64,000 nt of DNA from Planctomycetaceae bacterium (lineage in GTDB: Bacteria > Planctomycetota > Planctomycetia > Planctomycetales > Planctomycetaceae): positions 23,075 through 87,074 of the forward strand of contig JABISG010000137.1 in assembly GCA_018699955.1 (NCBI GenBank). The letters run 5' to 3'. Positions 9,691 to 18,295 of the stretch are shown here, piece after piece. Under the pieces are notes generated by a model. The model was given only the letters and a program-made list of their open reading frames with translations. It had not been told where the DNA came from and ran no database searches. The position numbers and the translations under genes are program-made. The first letter of the stretch is position 1, and each line of letters starts with the position of its first letter.

Positions 9691-10809
9691 TTACACGACC
9701 AGCGCATCGGTGTCGGCGTGCAGAAACCATTTGTCTAACACCACGCTGCGATTGAACCACTCGGTCTTCAGCAGACGACCGGCAAGTGCCTGCAGCCAGC
9801 CAGCTGGCAACCAACCCGCGGCGCCCGATGTTCGCGGCGTGCCGAATCGGGCCGTGATTTGGTCGCGGTACGGCAGCAGCGAGTCGCGACGGTAATTGCC
9901 GTTTGCGTTTGCGATGACGGCGGCCGCCATCAAGCCCGATTCGACCGCAGGACGAATTCCCTCGCCGCTTTGCGGGTAGGCAAGTCCGGCGGCATCGCCA
10001 ATCAGCAGCACGCCATCGTCCAGCAATTCGGGCGGCCGGCCTTCGTACAATTGGTAGGCGTGTCCGTGCATTCGGGCGGGAATTTCAACATCGAGTTTGC
10101 CGCTGCTGCGGAGAAATTCACAGAACTCCGCCACGTGCCGCGATAACTGTTCGGGCCGCACGCGACCGAGTCCGATGTTGAGGAAGTTCCCTTTACGAAA
10201 GCACCAGCCGTACCCTTTCAGATCGGCGCAGAAAAACAACTGGGGAACTTTCGGATCGACGTGTACTTTGTCCAACTGATTCGCGGGGACTTCAAACTCG
10301 ATTTCCTGCGCACCGACGGTCCACGCCTGCCGATTTTTTCGTCCGCTAAGCGACCGAGCGATGGGGCAGAAATGTCCGCCCGCTCCAACGAGAAGTTTCG
10401 TTTCGATTTGGTCGTTGATCAGCCAACCGTCACTTGAGCGCTCGATTGTCTTGACTGCTTCGCCGAGCCGCGTTCGCGCGCCGCAGCATTCGAGCAGGTA
10501 ATGATCGAACTCGCAACGGCGGATACCGTAGCTGATCACTCTTTCGTAGGAAGTCTCGACTTCTTTGCCGCCAATCGTTCCCGTACGGAAACCGGTAATC
10601 GGTTGGCAGACACGCCCGTTGGCATATTCGGTCGGATCAAGGGCGAGTTCTTCGAGTACCGGGGGCGTTACCCAGCCGGCGCACGTTTTGTCGCGGGGAA
10701 AAACCTGCTTGTCGATGACCAGAACATCGACACCGGCCTGCCGCAGTTTCCCCGCACAAGTGGAACCGGCCGGTCCTCCGCCGACAATTAAGACGTCACA
10801 ACGATCCAT
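9691..10809 (-). CDS. FAD-dependent oxidoreductase, geranylgeranyl-reductase family
   Basis: A 372-residue flavoprotein that probably reduces C=C bonds in lipids. The N-terminal dinucleotide motif is VLIVGGGPAGSTCAGKLRQAG, followed by VIDKQVFPRDKTCAGW, the second FAD-contact segment LLVGAGGHFCPIAR, and a C-terminal LLIGDAAGLAYPQSGEGIRPA. These are hallmarks of geranylgeranyl-reductase and related group-2 flavoproteins. It lies 36 bp downstream of a cyclopropane-fatty-acid synthase gene on the same strand, so the two are probably co-transcribed and act on the same lipids. Substrate is inferred from context only. Confidence 0.85.
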   Translation of the reverse strand: MDRCDVLIVGGGPAGSTCAGKLRQAGVDVLVIDKQVFPRDKTCAGWVTPPVLEELALDPTEYANGRVCQPITGFRTGTIGGKEVETSYERVISYGIRRCEFDHYLLECCGARTRLGEAVKTIERSSDGWLINDQIETKLLVGAGGHFCPIARSLSGRKNRQAWTVGAQEIEFEVPANQLDKVHVDPKVPQLFFCADLKGYGWCFRKGNFLNIGLGRVRPEQLSRHVAEFCEFLRSSGKLDVEIPARMHGHAYQLYEGRPPELLDDGVLLIGDAAGLAYPQSGEGIRPAVESGLMAAAVIANANGNYRRDSLLPYRDQITARFGTPRTSGAAGWLPAGWLQALAGRLLKTEWFNRSVVLDKWFLHADTDALVV

Positions 10810-10845
10810 TGCAGGCTTCCGGTTATCGTGAGCCTTTTTACCACG

Positions 10846-12198
10846 TCACTCCGCGCCAAACAGGTCAGCGGGTGATGTCTCATTCCTGCTGTACTGGTAG
10901 TCGCGGGTTCGCGGCACGGTGTTGTTGCTGCCGTGGGAGAACAACACCTGAAAGAGCTGCAACCGGCCGGACTCGAACGCCGCCACCGAACCGGCCAGAT
11001 AGAGCCGCCAAGCTCGAACAAATTCGTCGTCGAACATGTTCCGCACCTCTTCGACGGAATTCTCGAATCGGTGGTACCAATGCCGTATTGTCTGCGCGTA
11101 ATGCAGGCGAATGTTTTCGACGTCGAGTATGGAGAAGTCGGCGACCTCAAAAATGTCCATCATCTCGCGCAACGCAGGCGGATAGGCGCCGGGAAAAATA
11201 CGGCGTTCCATCCATGCGTCGAAAGGCCGTGGCCAGTTTGTGCCGATCGAGTGAATCAATCCCAGGCCGTTCGGCTTCAGCACACGGTCGATGACACGCC
11301 CCAACAGGCTGTAGTTCTTCAGGCCGACGTGTTCCAGCATGCCGACCGATACGAATTTGTCGCAGCGGCCGCTGATGTTTCTCCAATCGTCTTCGATGAA
11401 CTCGACTCGGTCACCGATGCCGATCTCTTCGGCCTGCTCGCGAGAATATTTGATTTGCTCACTTGAAATGTTAAAAGCGCGCACCTTGACGTCGTAGTGT
11501 TTTGCCATATGCAAAGCCAACGCGCCCCACCCACAACCGGCTTCAATCACTTCTTCGCCCGGCTCCAGGCGCAACTTGCGGCAGATGTGGTCCATCTTCG
11601 CCGCCTGTGCTTCTTCCAACCCCGTGTTGGGCGTGGGGAAATAGGCGCAGGTGTAGAGCATCTGTTCGTCGAGCCACAGCCGGTAGAAATCGTTGCCCAG
11701 ATTGTAGTGGGTGTGAATGTTGTCTCTGGATTGCTTGAGGCTGGAACCCCGGGGCTTATGCCACCAATCGAGTAGCCGCTGATGCCAGCCTCGTCCTTGC
11801 AATCCCGGTTCCCCGTCCGAGTCAATCGACGTCAGGAAGCCGATAAGATCTCCCTCAACCTGCAAGCGGCCCTCGGTAAACGCTTCGCCGATTTGATACT
11901 GCGGGTCGAGCAACAGCCGCCAGAGGGTTCTGCGATCTTGAATGAGAACGCAGGCGATTGGACTGTCGCAGGTTGGGATCGACTCGCCGTTCCAAAATCG
12001 GATGGTGACCGGCGGGTTGCCAACCAGTTCCAGCAGCCGTTGCATTGTCCGTTGTTCCCAACGGAAAACGCGGCCTGTTGCGGAAGGGGGAGCGGACGAC
12101 TCCCGTCGGCTGGCCGTTTGGGGAGTCGGTTGACACGACGCACCGTTTCGTTGCGTCGTGTCAACCGCGTCTGTCTGTTTCAGAGTTGACGGCTCCAT
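10846..12198 (-). CDS. cfa: Cyclopropane-fatty-acyl-phospholipid synthase family methyltransferase
   Basis: A 450-residue SAM-dependent enzyme that methylates or cyclopropanates double bonds in membrane lipid acyl chains. An N-terminal ~150-residue domain is followed by DNIHTHYNLGNDFYRLWLDE, the SAM-binding EAGCGWGALALHMAK, the family motifs MLYTCAYF, FNISSEQIKY and VGMLEHVGLKNY, and the C-terminal HYAQTIRHWYHRFE. All parts expected of a Cfa-type enzyme are present. A GGAG site precedes the ATG at 12198. Together with the downstream flavoprotein reductase it may form a two-step methylation-reduction pair. Confidence 0.92.
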   Translation of the reverse strand: MEPSTLKQTDAVDTTQRNGASCQPTPQTASRRESSAPPSATGRVFRWEQRTMQRLLELVGNPPVTIRFWNGESIPTCDSPIACVLIQDRRTLWRLLLDPQYQIGEAFTEGRLQVEGDLIGFLTSIDSDGEPGLQGRGWHQRLLDWWHKPRGSSLKQSRDNIHTHYNLGNDFYRLWLDEQMLYTCAYFPTPNTGLEEAQAAKMDHICRKLRLEPGEEVIEAGCGWGALALHMAKHYDVKVRAFNISSEQIKYSREQAEEIGIGDRVEFIEDDWRNISGRCDKFVSVGMLEHVGLKNYSLLGRVIDRVLKPNGLGLIHSIGTNWPRPFDAWMERRIFPGAYPPALREMMDIFEVADFSILDVENIRLHYAQTIRHWYHRFENSVEEVRNMFDDEFVRAWRLYLAGSVAAFESGRLQLFQVLFSHGSNNTVPRTRDYQYSRNETSPADLFGAE

Positions 12199-12384
12199 AA
12201 TGCACTCCGGAAAACCGCAGGCAGCCCATCCAGCAAATGCACATCCATTCTAAACGTTTAAGAACGCCAATCAAGAACCGTTTTTCGCCCGCACCGGTCG
12301 CGAAGTCGATGGGCAATCGCGTTGCCGCATCTCTTCGCCAACCGGTACAACTTAATAAGTCACTGCTTCGCTACGTTCGGCAGG

Positions 12385-13392
12385 CTAACTCAGACCGTAA
12401 AACTTCACGGCGTTGTCGTAAAACAGCTTCTGGCGGAACTTCGCTGAGCGGTCGGCGACGATTGTTTTCAAGGCATCGACCCATTGGGAATAGGTTGCTT
12501 TCAGCGTGCAGACCGGCCAGTCGCCGCCGAAGTAACACCGATCCTCGCCGAACGTCTCCAGGCAGAAGTTGATGTTGGGAGCCAGATCGGCCGGCTTCCA
12601 GCTTCCCTTCTCAGCGGTCACCACAATGCCGGAGATTTTGCAGACCGTATTCTCCAATGCGGCCGCCGCCTTCATTCCCGCTTTCCACTTGTTACGGAGT
12701 TTCTTGTCGGTCGAGGTGACACTCATGTTGCCGCAGTGATCGACGACGAATCGGGTTCCTGGACACTTTTCGGCGAGCCGTGCTCCGTCGAGGATTTCGT
12801 CGGGCCGCATGCACAAGTCGAAACTCAATCCGAGTTTGCCCAGCAACTGGGAATTCTCAACGAATCGCGGTTCCAGGCAGAGTTTTTCCGGCCGGTCGGG
12901 ATCGTGCAAGACGGTTCGCACGCCGCGGATGTATTTGTTCTTCGCGTACTTGGTGATGTAGTCCTTGAACGATTCGGATTGCGGATAACCACCAATGACC
13001 GCAGCCTCCATCGGGTTGTCGTCACGCCCGCAGAGGTCGATGACGTACTCTGCCTCTTTGACTTGATGTGACGGATCGACGTTGACCTCCATGTACACGG
13101 TCTTGGCGACGTTCAAGCCCTTGGTTGCTTTCAGATAGTCGGACATGACGAAACTGCGATTGATTGCCTGCACGGCATCGCCCTTGAGCCAGGGCAGTTT
13201 GAGCAGTTTGACATCCCACAAATGCTGGTGCGTATCGACGATGGGGATCGAGTCCTCTTTCACCGCTTTGCCTTTCTTCTCGGCTGCCCGTGCAGTGGCG
13301 AATTGGGGAGGGACGAGCGAAGAGGCAATGCCGACACCGGCCAACGCCGCAGATTGGGTTAGAAACTCCCGGCGGCTCGAAACGCGACTCAT
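12385..13392 (-). CDS. Tat-exported amidohydrolase-2 family metal hydrolase
   Basis: A 335-residue TIM-barrel hydrolase. The N-terminus has a twin-arginine signal (SSRREFLTQSAALAGVG). The barrel begins with IPIVDTHQHLWD, the HxH of the amidohydrolase-2 (L-fuconolactonase / 2-pyrone-4,6-dicarboxylate lactonase-like) family. Later landmarks are GVRTVLHDPD, FDLCMRP, RFVVDHCGNM and CYFGGDWPVC, whose Asp is a typical metal or catalytic position. Choosing the ATG at 13392 puts the Tat signal at the N-terminus; the frame is open further upstream without domains. It may hydrolyse a sugar lactone, but no neighbour identifies the substrate. Confidence 0.82.
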   Translation of the reverse strand: MSRVSSRREFLTQSAALAGVGIASSLVPPQFATARAAEKKGKAVKEDSIPIVDTHQHLWDVKLLKLPWLKGDAVQAINRSFVMSDYLKATKGLNVAKTVYMEVNVDPSHQVKEAEYVIDLCGRDDNPMEAAVIGGYPQSESFKDYITKYAKNKYIRGVRTVLHDPDRPEKLCLEPRFVENSQLLGKLGLSFDLCMRPDEILDGARLAEKCPGTRFVVDHCGNMSVTSTDKKLRNKWKAGMKAAAALENTVCKISGIVVTAEKGSWKPADLAPNINFCLETFGEDRCYFGGDWPVCTLKATYSQWVDALKTIVADRSAKFRQKLFYDNAVKFYGLS

Positions 13393-13672
13393 GCTGCTAT
13401 CTCCCGGTTGATTTGTCGTAAATGATGTCACACGTGGTGTCCATTTATCGTAAACCAAACCGGCGGCTAAGGAAACAGGGGCGGACGGAGGGCTCAGCGT
13501 TTTTGACGCAAAGGCGCGAAGCGACACGGGTTCGCAAAGAAAGTCGAGATGCAAGAAAAGGCGGGAAGAAACGACTGGCAGAACTTCACAACACGACTGT
13601 ACCTCCCGGATCGCCTTGGTCGGGTTGCAGCCGGAGTGGCCGCGTTTCTCGAATCCAGCTACGATGTGAGCG

Positions 13673-15568
13673 ATGCCGGCCCGAATTGAAGAGTCAGCGC
13701 GGTCGGCCGCGTTTTGTTCGTCCAAGGTGGGGGGTGCGGACTTGGCCGTTGTCGATGACGCCGAGTTAATCGAGCTCTATAACGAGAGTCACAGCGAACT
13801 GTTCCCGGCACTGCGGCGGGAGGGCGCGCTGACGCCCTTGGTGGTGCTGCTTGCGGTGTTGCCGCCGCTGTTTGCCTTGGTTAACGACGGGATCGATTCG
13901 ACTGACGCGCGGTGGGGGCTGGAGAGCCTGGAACTGGTGTCCGCCCCGAACGTCGATACTGTGGTCTCACGTGGAGGCTCGCTCGATGCTCACCAGGCAT
14001 GGCAGCAGCCATTGGCCGCCGTGTTGACCACTTTGTCGTTACAGATTCCCGGTCTTTCGATGCCGTTTGCGTTGGCGTTCGTTCCATTCATCTGCACGAT
14101 CACTGTTGTATTGATTTGGCATTCGTTGTGTCGTGATCTGGCCGGTCCACGATTTGCAATTTGGTCGACGGCGCTCATTGCCTGTCATGGCCCGTTTCTC
14201 CTGCAGATTCAATCTGCAACGTCCACGTTGTTGATTCTGCTGTTGGCTCTTTGCGCGTTATGGGGATTCATTTCGCATGTGCGCTATGTCGATGCTGTCT
14301 TGTCCGTCCAGACATTGATTGGTGGCGTGTCCCTTGGACTCTGCCTGCTGGTTAGCGGATTGGCCGCGATTACAGTTGTGGCGGTTGCTGTGCTGCTTGC
14401 GATTGCCCTGCGGATGGACAGCGGAAAGGCCGACGACAACGGTAACGGCGAGACGCGCGTGCATTTGCGCGGACGCTGGACCGCACTCAAGTCGGTCGGC
14501 GTGATGGCGTTGACCGCGTTTGCCTTTGGCGGATGGTGGGTGATGATGATTGCCGCAAAGCACGGGCCGGATTTCTGGGTGCACTGGCTCGGATTCGATC
14601 AGATTGCCGCAGCACGCGAGGCGGACAGTAACAGTGGCGGCGCTGCTGGATCGGCGGTGATGGCTTTCTTCCGTCTGATTGATCTCTTGGGCGTGTTGCT
14701 TGTTCCCGCGCTGTATGGAGTGTGGTGCGTTGTACGCGGACTGGTGTCGCAGCGTGAGAACTTGCGACGGTTTCCGCTGCAGTTTCTCGCTGCATGGCTC
14801 ATCTGTGGCTTTGCCATTTGGGGTGTTCGGCTTCGCGGGCCGTCGGATTACGGTGACGCGTGGGATCTCTTCATCATGCTGCCGCTTGTGGGTTGTGCAG
14901 CGTTGACGATTGAGCAAATCGTTCTGCGTAGCATGCGGCCGGTCATTGCGGTGTGGCTGGTCTGCCTGGCGGTCGCTGTTCCGCTTTGTGCCGATGTGAT
15001 TCGTTCGACGTCGTCGAGCGGTGTTCTTCACGGTTTGTGGGGGGGGACATTCTTCCTGGTGGGTTATTTGTCGGCGTTCGCAATATTGACGGCGTGGCTG
15101 CTAATGAACGCACGCCGACACGATCACCGTCAGCAACTCTGCCTCATTGGCTTGCTGGTCATGCTCGGCGTCGCGAACGCAGTCCACGGATTGCAGGGTG
15201 TGTGGCTGGCAGAAAACGATCGGCGATCGACGAATTCGCTGGTAGAATTTCATGCCAGTCTGCTTGATCTGGAAAACACCGACGCACAGATCTTGATTAC
15301 CGATGAGGCCGCCCCGCCAGACGTCGAATTCGCGATCCGTTCGGCTCGACGGGGCCTTTCCCTCGAAACGATGCACGACTGGAACGACGGTATTACCCGG
15401 GCGGCGAAGATTGTGAGCAAAACGAATCGCGCGGTTTTGATAATCGACTGGCGTTCCCTCAATGCTCGCCCGAGCACGTCGCACGAATACAATATCAATA
15501 TCAAGCCTCATTTTCCCCCAACGCTATTTCGCGGTCGCCGACTGGCGGTGTTTCTGCTCACCCCGTAA
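13673..15568 (+). CDS. Multi-pass membrane protein, ArnT/PMT-like glycosyltransferase candidate
   Basis: A 631-residue integral membrane protein with about a dozen hydrophobic segments starting near residue 50 and ending near 500. A ~120-residue hydrophilic C-terminus follows. Near the first transmembrane segment the motif NDGIDSTDARWGLESLELV resembles the acidic first extracytoplasmic loop of lipid-linked sugar transferases (GT-C fold). It is followed by HQAWQQPLAAVL, also GT-C-like. I did not recognise a precise family. The start is uncertain because no strong ribosome site precedes the ATG at 13673. It is 118 bp upstream of the redoxin gene. Confidence 0.6.
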   Translation: MPARIEESARSAAFCSSKVGGADLAVVDDAELIELYNESHSELFPALRREGALTPLVVLLAVLPPLFALVNDGIDSTDARWGLESLELVSAPNVDTVVSRGGSLDAHQAWQQPLAAVLTTLSLQIPGLSMPFALAFVPFICTITVVLIWHSLCRDLAGPRFAIWSTALIACHGPFLLQIQSATSTLLILLLALCALWGFISHVRYVDAVLSVQTLIGGVSLGLCLLVSGLAAITVVAVAVLLAIALRMDSGKADDNGNGETRVHLRGRWTALKSVGVMALTAFAFGGWWVMMIAAKHGPDFWVHWLGFDQIAAAREADSNSGGAAGSAVMAFFRLIDLLGVLLVPALYGVWCVVRGLVSQRENLRRFPLQFLAAWLICGFAIWGVRLRGPSDYGDAWDLFIMLPLVGCAALTIEQIVLRSMRPVIAVWLVCLAVAVPLCADVIRSTSSSGVLHGLWGGTFFLVGYLSAFAILTAWLLMNARRHDHRQQLCLIGLLVMLGVANAVHGLQGVWLAENDRRSTNSLVEFHASLLDLENTDAQILITDEAAPPDVEFAIRSARRGLSLETMHDWNDGITRAAKIVSKTNRAVLIIDWRSLNARPSTSHEYNINIKPHFPPTLFRGRRLAVFLLTP

Positions 15569-15686
15569 ATTCTGCTAAGATCATTTGCCTTCACAATTGC
15601 GGTGATCTCCGAGAAATGAACAGGGGCACAACGGCGGGATGGATGGCTTTTTGAGGTTGCGGGTTTCTGTTAGTCGGGGAAGAACA

Positions 15687-16769
15687 ATGCGTCGTTCTTG
15701 TTGTCGATCATTCGTGATCCTGTCTATTGCGGGGCTGGCGTTCGCTCAGTGGCATGTGCCGGCGACCGCCGATCCGGGCCGTCGTGTTGGACTTTGGTTA
15801 CAGGACGTTTCCAGGGATTACTCAGAGCAGGGTTGGGCTCAGAAGTCCAAGCGCTACCCGCAAGGATACATGCGGCCTGCGGACGACAAGGGCTGGCAGA
15901 CACGAATGCTGGCTCTGCGTGCGGTTGTGATCGAGGGGAAGTTGTCAATTCCTTCGCTGCTTGAGGCAATGGAATCGAGTGATATTTCTCAGCGGGTATT
16001 TGCCGCGCAGGCTTTGGGGTATCTCGGAGCTGACCTGCCCTCTGGTCCGTTGCTGCATGCCGCGCGAGAAGACAAGTTAACGGCGGTTCGGCTGTATGCC
16101 GTCGATGCTCTCGGAATGCGAGGCAACGCCGCAAACGCGATCGACTGGATGTCCCTCCGCAAGCAGGAACCCAATGGCGACGTGCGCAAGCACATCGGTT
16201 ATGCCGTCGAACGTAAGAATGCGGGGATTCACCAGGAAGTCGTTCAGACTCTGAAAAACTGGAATCCGCAATCCATGAACACCGCCGTCGTGAGTCAACC
16301 GGCTCCGGACTTCGAGTTGACGTCGGCGACCGGGCAGAAAATTCGGCTCAGCAGCTATCGAGGAAAGAAGTCGGTCGTTCTCGTCTTTGTTTACGGCGAC
16401 ACCTGACCGGTCTGCCACCGGCAACTCGCGCAGTTGCGCGAGAAACTTGAAACGATTCAGGGGGCGAACACGGAATTGCTGGCGGTCGATCCTCACGAAA
16501 CATGGGCGGCGAAGTCTCTGCTGAAGGATACAGGTCTGAGTACCGACGACCTGCAATTCCCTTTACTGATGGACCCGGCACAAACGGTGAGCGCCACGTA
16601 CGGTGTTGCATTTCAAATGCGGATTCACGTCGAAGCCAGCAACCGCCCAGCAACGTTTATCATCGACAAGTCGGGCGTTCTGCGCTACGCGCGACGCGCC
16701 AAAACCTTCAGCGATCGACCCACGCCGGCACAGGTTGTCCGGGAACTGACGAAACTCGACGGCAAGTGA
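15687..16769 (+). CDS. HEAT-repeat/redoxin fusion, probable selenoprotein (in-frame TGA at 16404)
   Basis: A 360-residue exported protein if the in-frame TGA at 16404-16406 is read as selenocysteine (residue 240). The N-terminus MRRSCCRSFVILSIAGLAFA is a signal peptide after a GGGGA ribosome site. Residues about 80-190 form HEAT-like helices (AAQALGYLGADLP, RLYAVDALGMRG). An AhpC/TSA redoxin domain follows (PAPDFELTSATGQKIRLSSY, VVLVFVYGDT, then U-PVC, then ATFIIDKSGVLRYARRA). The TGA falls exactly where a redox-active Cys is expected, giving UxxC with Cys243. The frame stays open for another 120 redoxin-like residues. Stem-loops right after the TGA (16421-16442) could be a bacterial SECIS. 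The alternative is a nonsense mutation or sequencing error. Confidence 0.8.
16407..16442 (+). promoter_or_regulatory. Candidate bacterial SECIS stem-loop
   Basis: Immediately after the TGA, CCGGT (16407-16411) pairs with ACCGG (16417-16421). GCAACT (16421-16426) pairs with AGTTGC (16432-16437) around the loop CGCGC, or CTCGCGC (16425-16431) pairs with GCGCGAG (16436-16442) around AGTT. The loop lies about 20-29 nt beyond the TGA and has G near its start, which fits the known rules for bacterial SECIS elements inside the coding region. These folds were found by eye; no folding energy was computed. Confidence 0.5.
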
Positions 16770-16787
16770 CCGGGGCGAAAGCCACCA

Positions 16788-17837
16788 CTACAGGGTACCC
16801 AACCGTTGTTCGAGCCGCTCGAAAGTCGCGGTTAAACTTGGCGGCGGATCGGTCAACAGTCCCAGACAGAATTGTCGAACCAATTCCTGATCCGAAGGTT
16901 GCGGCAGATAATCGACGGTGCTCTTACCGTCAATTCGCGACAACATGCAGGCGGCCGTATGACCGACCGATCGCCGATCGAGTTCTCCTCGACTCATCGC
17001 GCCTTCGGCGGCAAGGCGGTCGATTGCCGCAAAGTAGCGGGAATGAAACATTCGAACCAAGTTGAGAAACTCATCAGCGCGGGCGGTGTGCATTACCGTC
17101 TTGAGCAACAAGTGGCTGAAGAAGAATCCAAGATCGAACGCGGGATCGCCGAAGTGCGCGGTTTCGAAATCGACGAGCGCCAAACGGGCGCTGGTGCTAT
17201 TTGTCTCTCGAATGATGAGGATGTTCTTCGGGCTGAAGTCGGCATGCACCAGACAGACGGGCGTTGCCGACATTTCGTCGATCAATTGAGAGATGACCGG
17301 TTCGATCCGTGGGTGCTTTATCGCGATGCGGCGGTAGAACGGATCGATCCGCAGTTGGTCAAAAACTTCGCGGTCGATCATTTGGCTCCGCAGTTCCGCA
17401 TCGTCGAACGAGCCGGTGTGGGTCATCGCCAGATAATCGGCGGCCGTCTCCGCGATGTTGATGTCTGCTCGACCCGCCAGCAGGTCGACCTTCCACACAA
17501 CGTGATTTGCCGACACCGCCTGCATGGCGAACAGATAGTTTTCACGGTCTTCGAAAAGAATGCGGGGAACGACTCCCTCGGGCAGCAGCTTCTGCAACTC
17601 CGCCATCACGTCCATTTCGCGATAAATGCGGTCGATGCGGCTGAACCAATCGTCGGCCGTGCGTAGCTGTTCTCGCGACTGCTTGACGACAAAATGTTTG
17701 CCCACTTCCGGTTCGATTCGCAAGACGACGTTGGAAACACCCCACGCCAAGGCGCGGGCGGTCGCGGCGGTTTCGGCTGCGAGGCGACCGGTCGATCGCA
17801 GGTAGTCGATGGCGTTTTCGGGGCCGATTTCAATCAT
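16788..17837 (-). CDS. APH-fold phosphotransferase (kinase), substrate unknown
   Basis: A 349-residue protein with the aminoglycoside-phosphotransferase/choline-kinase fold. The catalytic loop is VCLVHADFSPKNIL (His-x-Asp...Asn) and the metal-binding segment is LALVDFETAHFGDPAFDLGF. The N-lobe contains KHFVVKQSREQL, with the expected ATP-contact lysine. Methylthioribose-kinase-like small-molecule kinases share this layout, so an antibiotic resistance role should not be assumed. The start at 17837 (MIEIGPENAIDYL) is preferred; an extension to 17873 is possible. It is convergent with the redoxin gene, with only 18 bp between stops. Confidence 0.75.
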   Translation of the reverse strand: MIEIGPENAIDYLRSTGRLAAETAATARALAWGVSNVVLRIEPEVGKHFVVKQSREQLRTADDWFSRIDRIYREMDVMAELQKLLPEGVVPRILFEDRENYLFAMQAVSANHVVWKVDLLAGRADINIAETAADYLAMTHTGSFDDAELRSQMIDREVFDQLRIDPFYRRIAIKHPRIEPVISQLIDEMSATPVCLVHADFSPKNILIIRETNSTSARLALVDFETAHFGDPAFDLGFFFSHLLLKTVMHTARADEFLNLVRMFHSRYFAAIDRLAAEGAMSRGELDRRSVGHTAACMLSRIDGKSTVDYLPQPSDQELVRQFCLGLLTDPPPSLTATFERLEQRLGTL

Positions 17838-17930
17838 GTGAGTGAATATCGTCTGCGGCAGGCCGGGTTGCAAGTGGTGCGACTACTGTTTCGCTGGCCG
17901 TTGCGGCTCTGAATATCAACGTGGCGTCTC

Positions 17931-17963
17931 AAAGCCCACAGGCTGCGGCCCGCGGGATCGAGC
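17931..17963. repeat. Palindromic intergenic repeat, family A, copy 1
   Basis: Reads AAAGCCCAC then a near-palindromic core ending CGCGGGATCGAGC. It is the most diverged of five intergenic copies in this window (others at 19301, 37198, 43065, 54860). Confidence 0.6.
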
Positions 17964-18124
17964 CGCGGGATATCCGCCATTGTGTTCGTCAGAATCGTTC
18001 CAAGCAGCAGCCTGTTCTCTCCGGGTGACAAGTGAATAGACAATGATAAGGCGCCCGAGACATGGCAACGGCGTCACAATGGGCGACCAAGGACGAAAAA
18101 ACAGGGGAATCTCACAACTTCTTG

Positions 18125-18154
18125 TTGATTCCGGCGTTCAGAGCGCGTTATGAT
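18125..18154 (+). promoter_or_regulatory. Possible promoter of the Gly/Met-rich protein gene
   Basis: TTGATT (18125-18130) and TATGAT (18149-18154) are 18 bp apart, each close to the sigma-70 consensus. The predicted start lies about 135 nt ahead of the ATG at 18296. Confidence 0.4.
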
Positions 18155-18295
18155 TCAGTAGATAGAATGGTCTCGGGTTCGTCCTGTGCCGATGGAACAG
18201 AAGTCATCGGTTCAATAGTTGGACGTCGCGGGGCAGCCCGAAGTGGCCGTGTTTCTTTCGCGGTCGGTTCTAACGTCAACGTTAAAGGTTTCGCC

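Larger units (their letters stand above)
17838..18295. other. Divergent intergenic region with one palindromic repeat
   Basis: A 458-bp gap between the kinase (minus) and the Gly/Met-rich protein (plus). It carries a palindromic repeat at 17931-17963 and a plausible plus-strand promoter at 18125-18154. An open frame runs through much of it in phase with the downstream gene, but it has no domain and no ribosome site. Confidence 0.4.
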
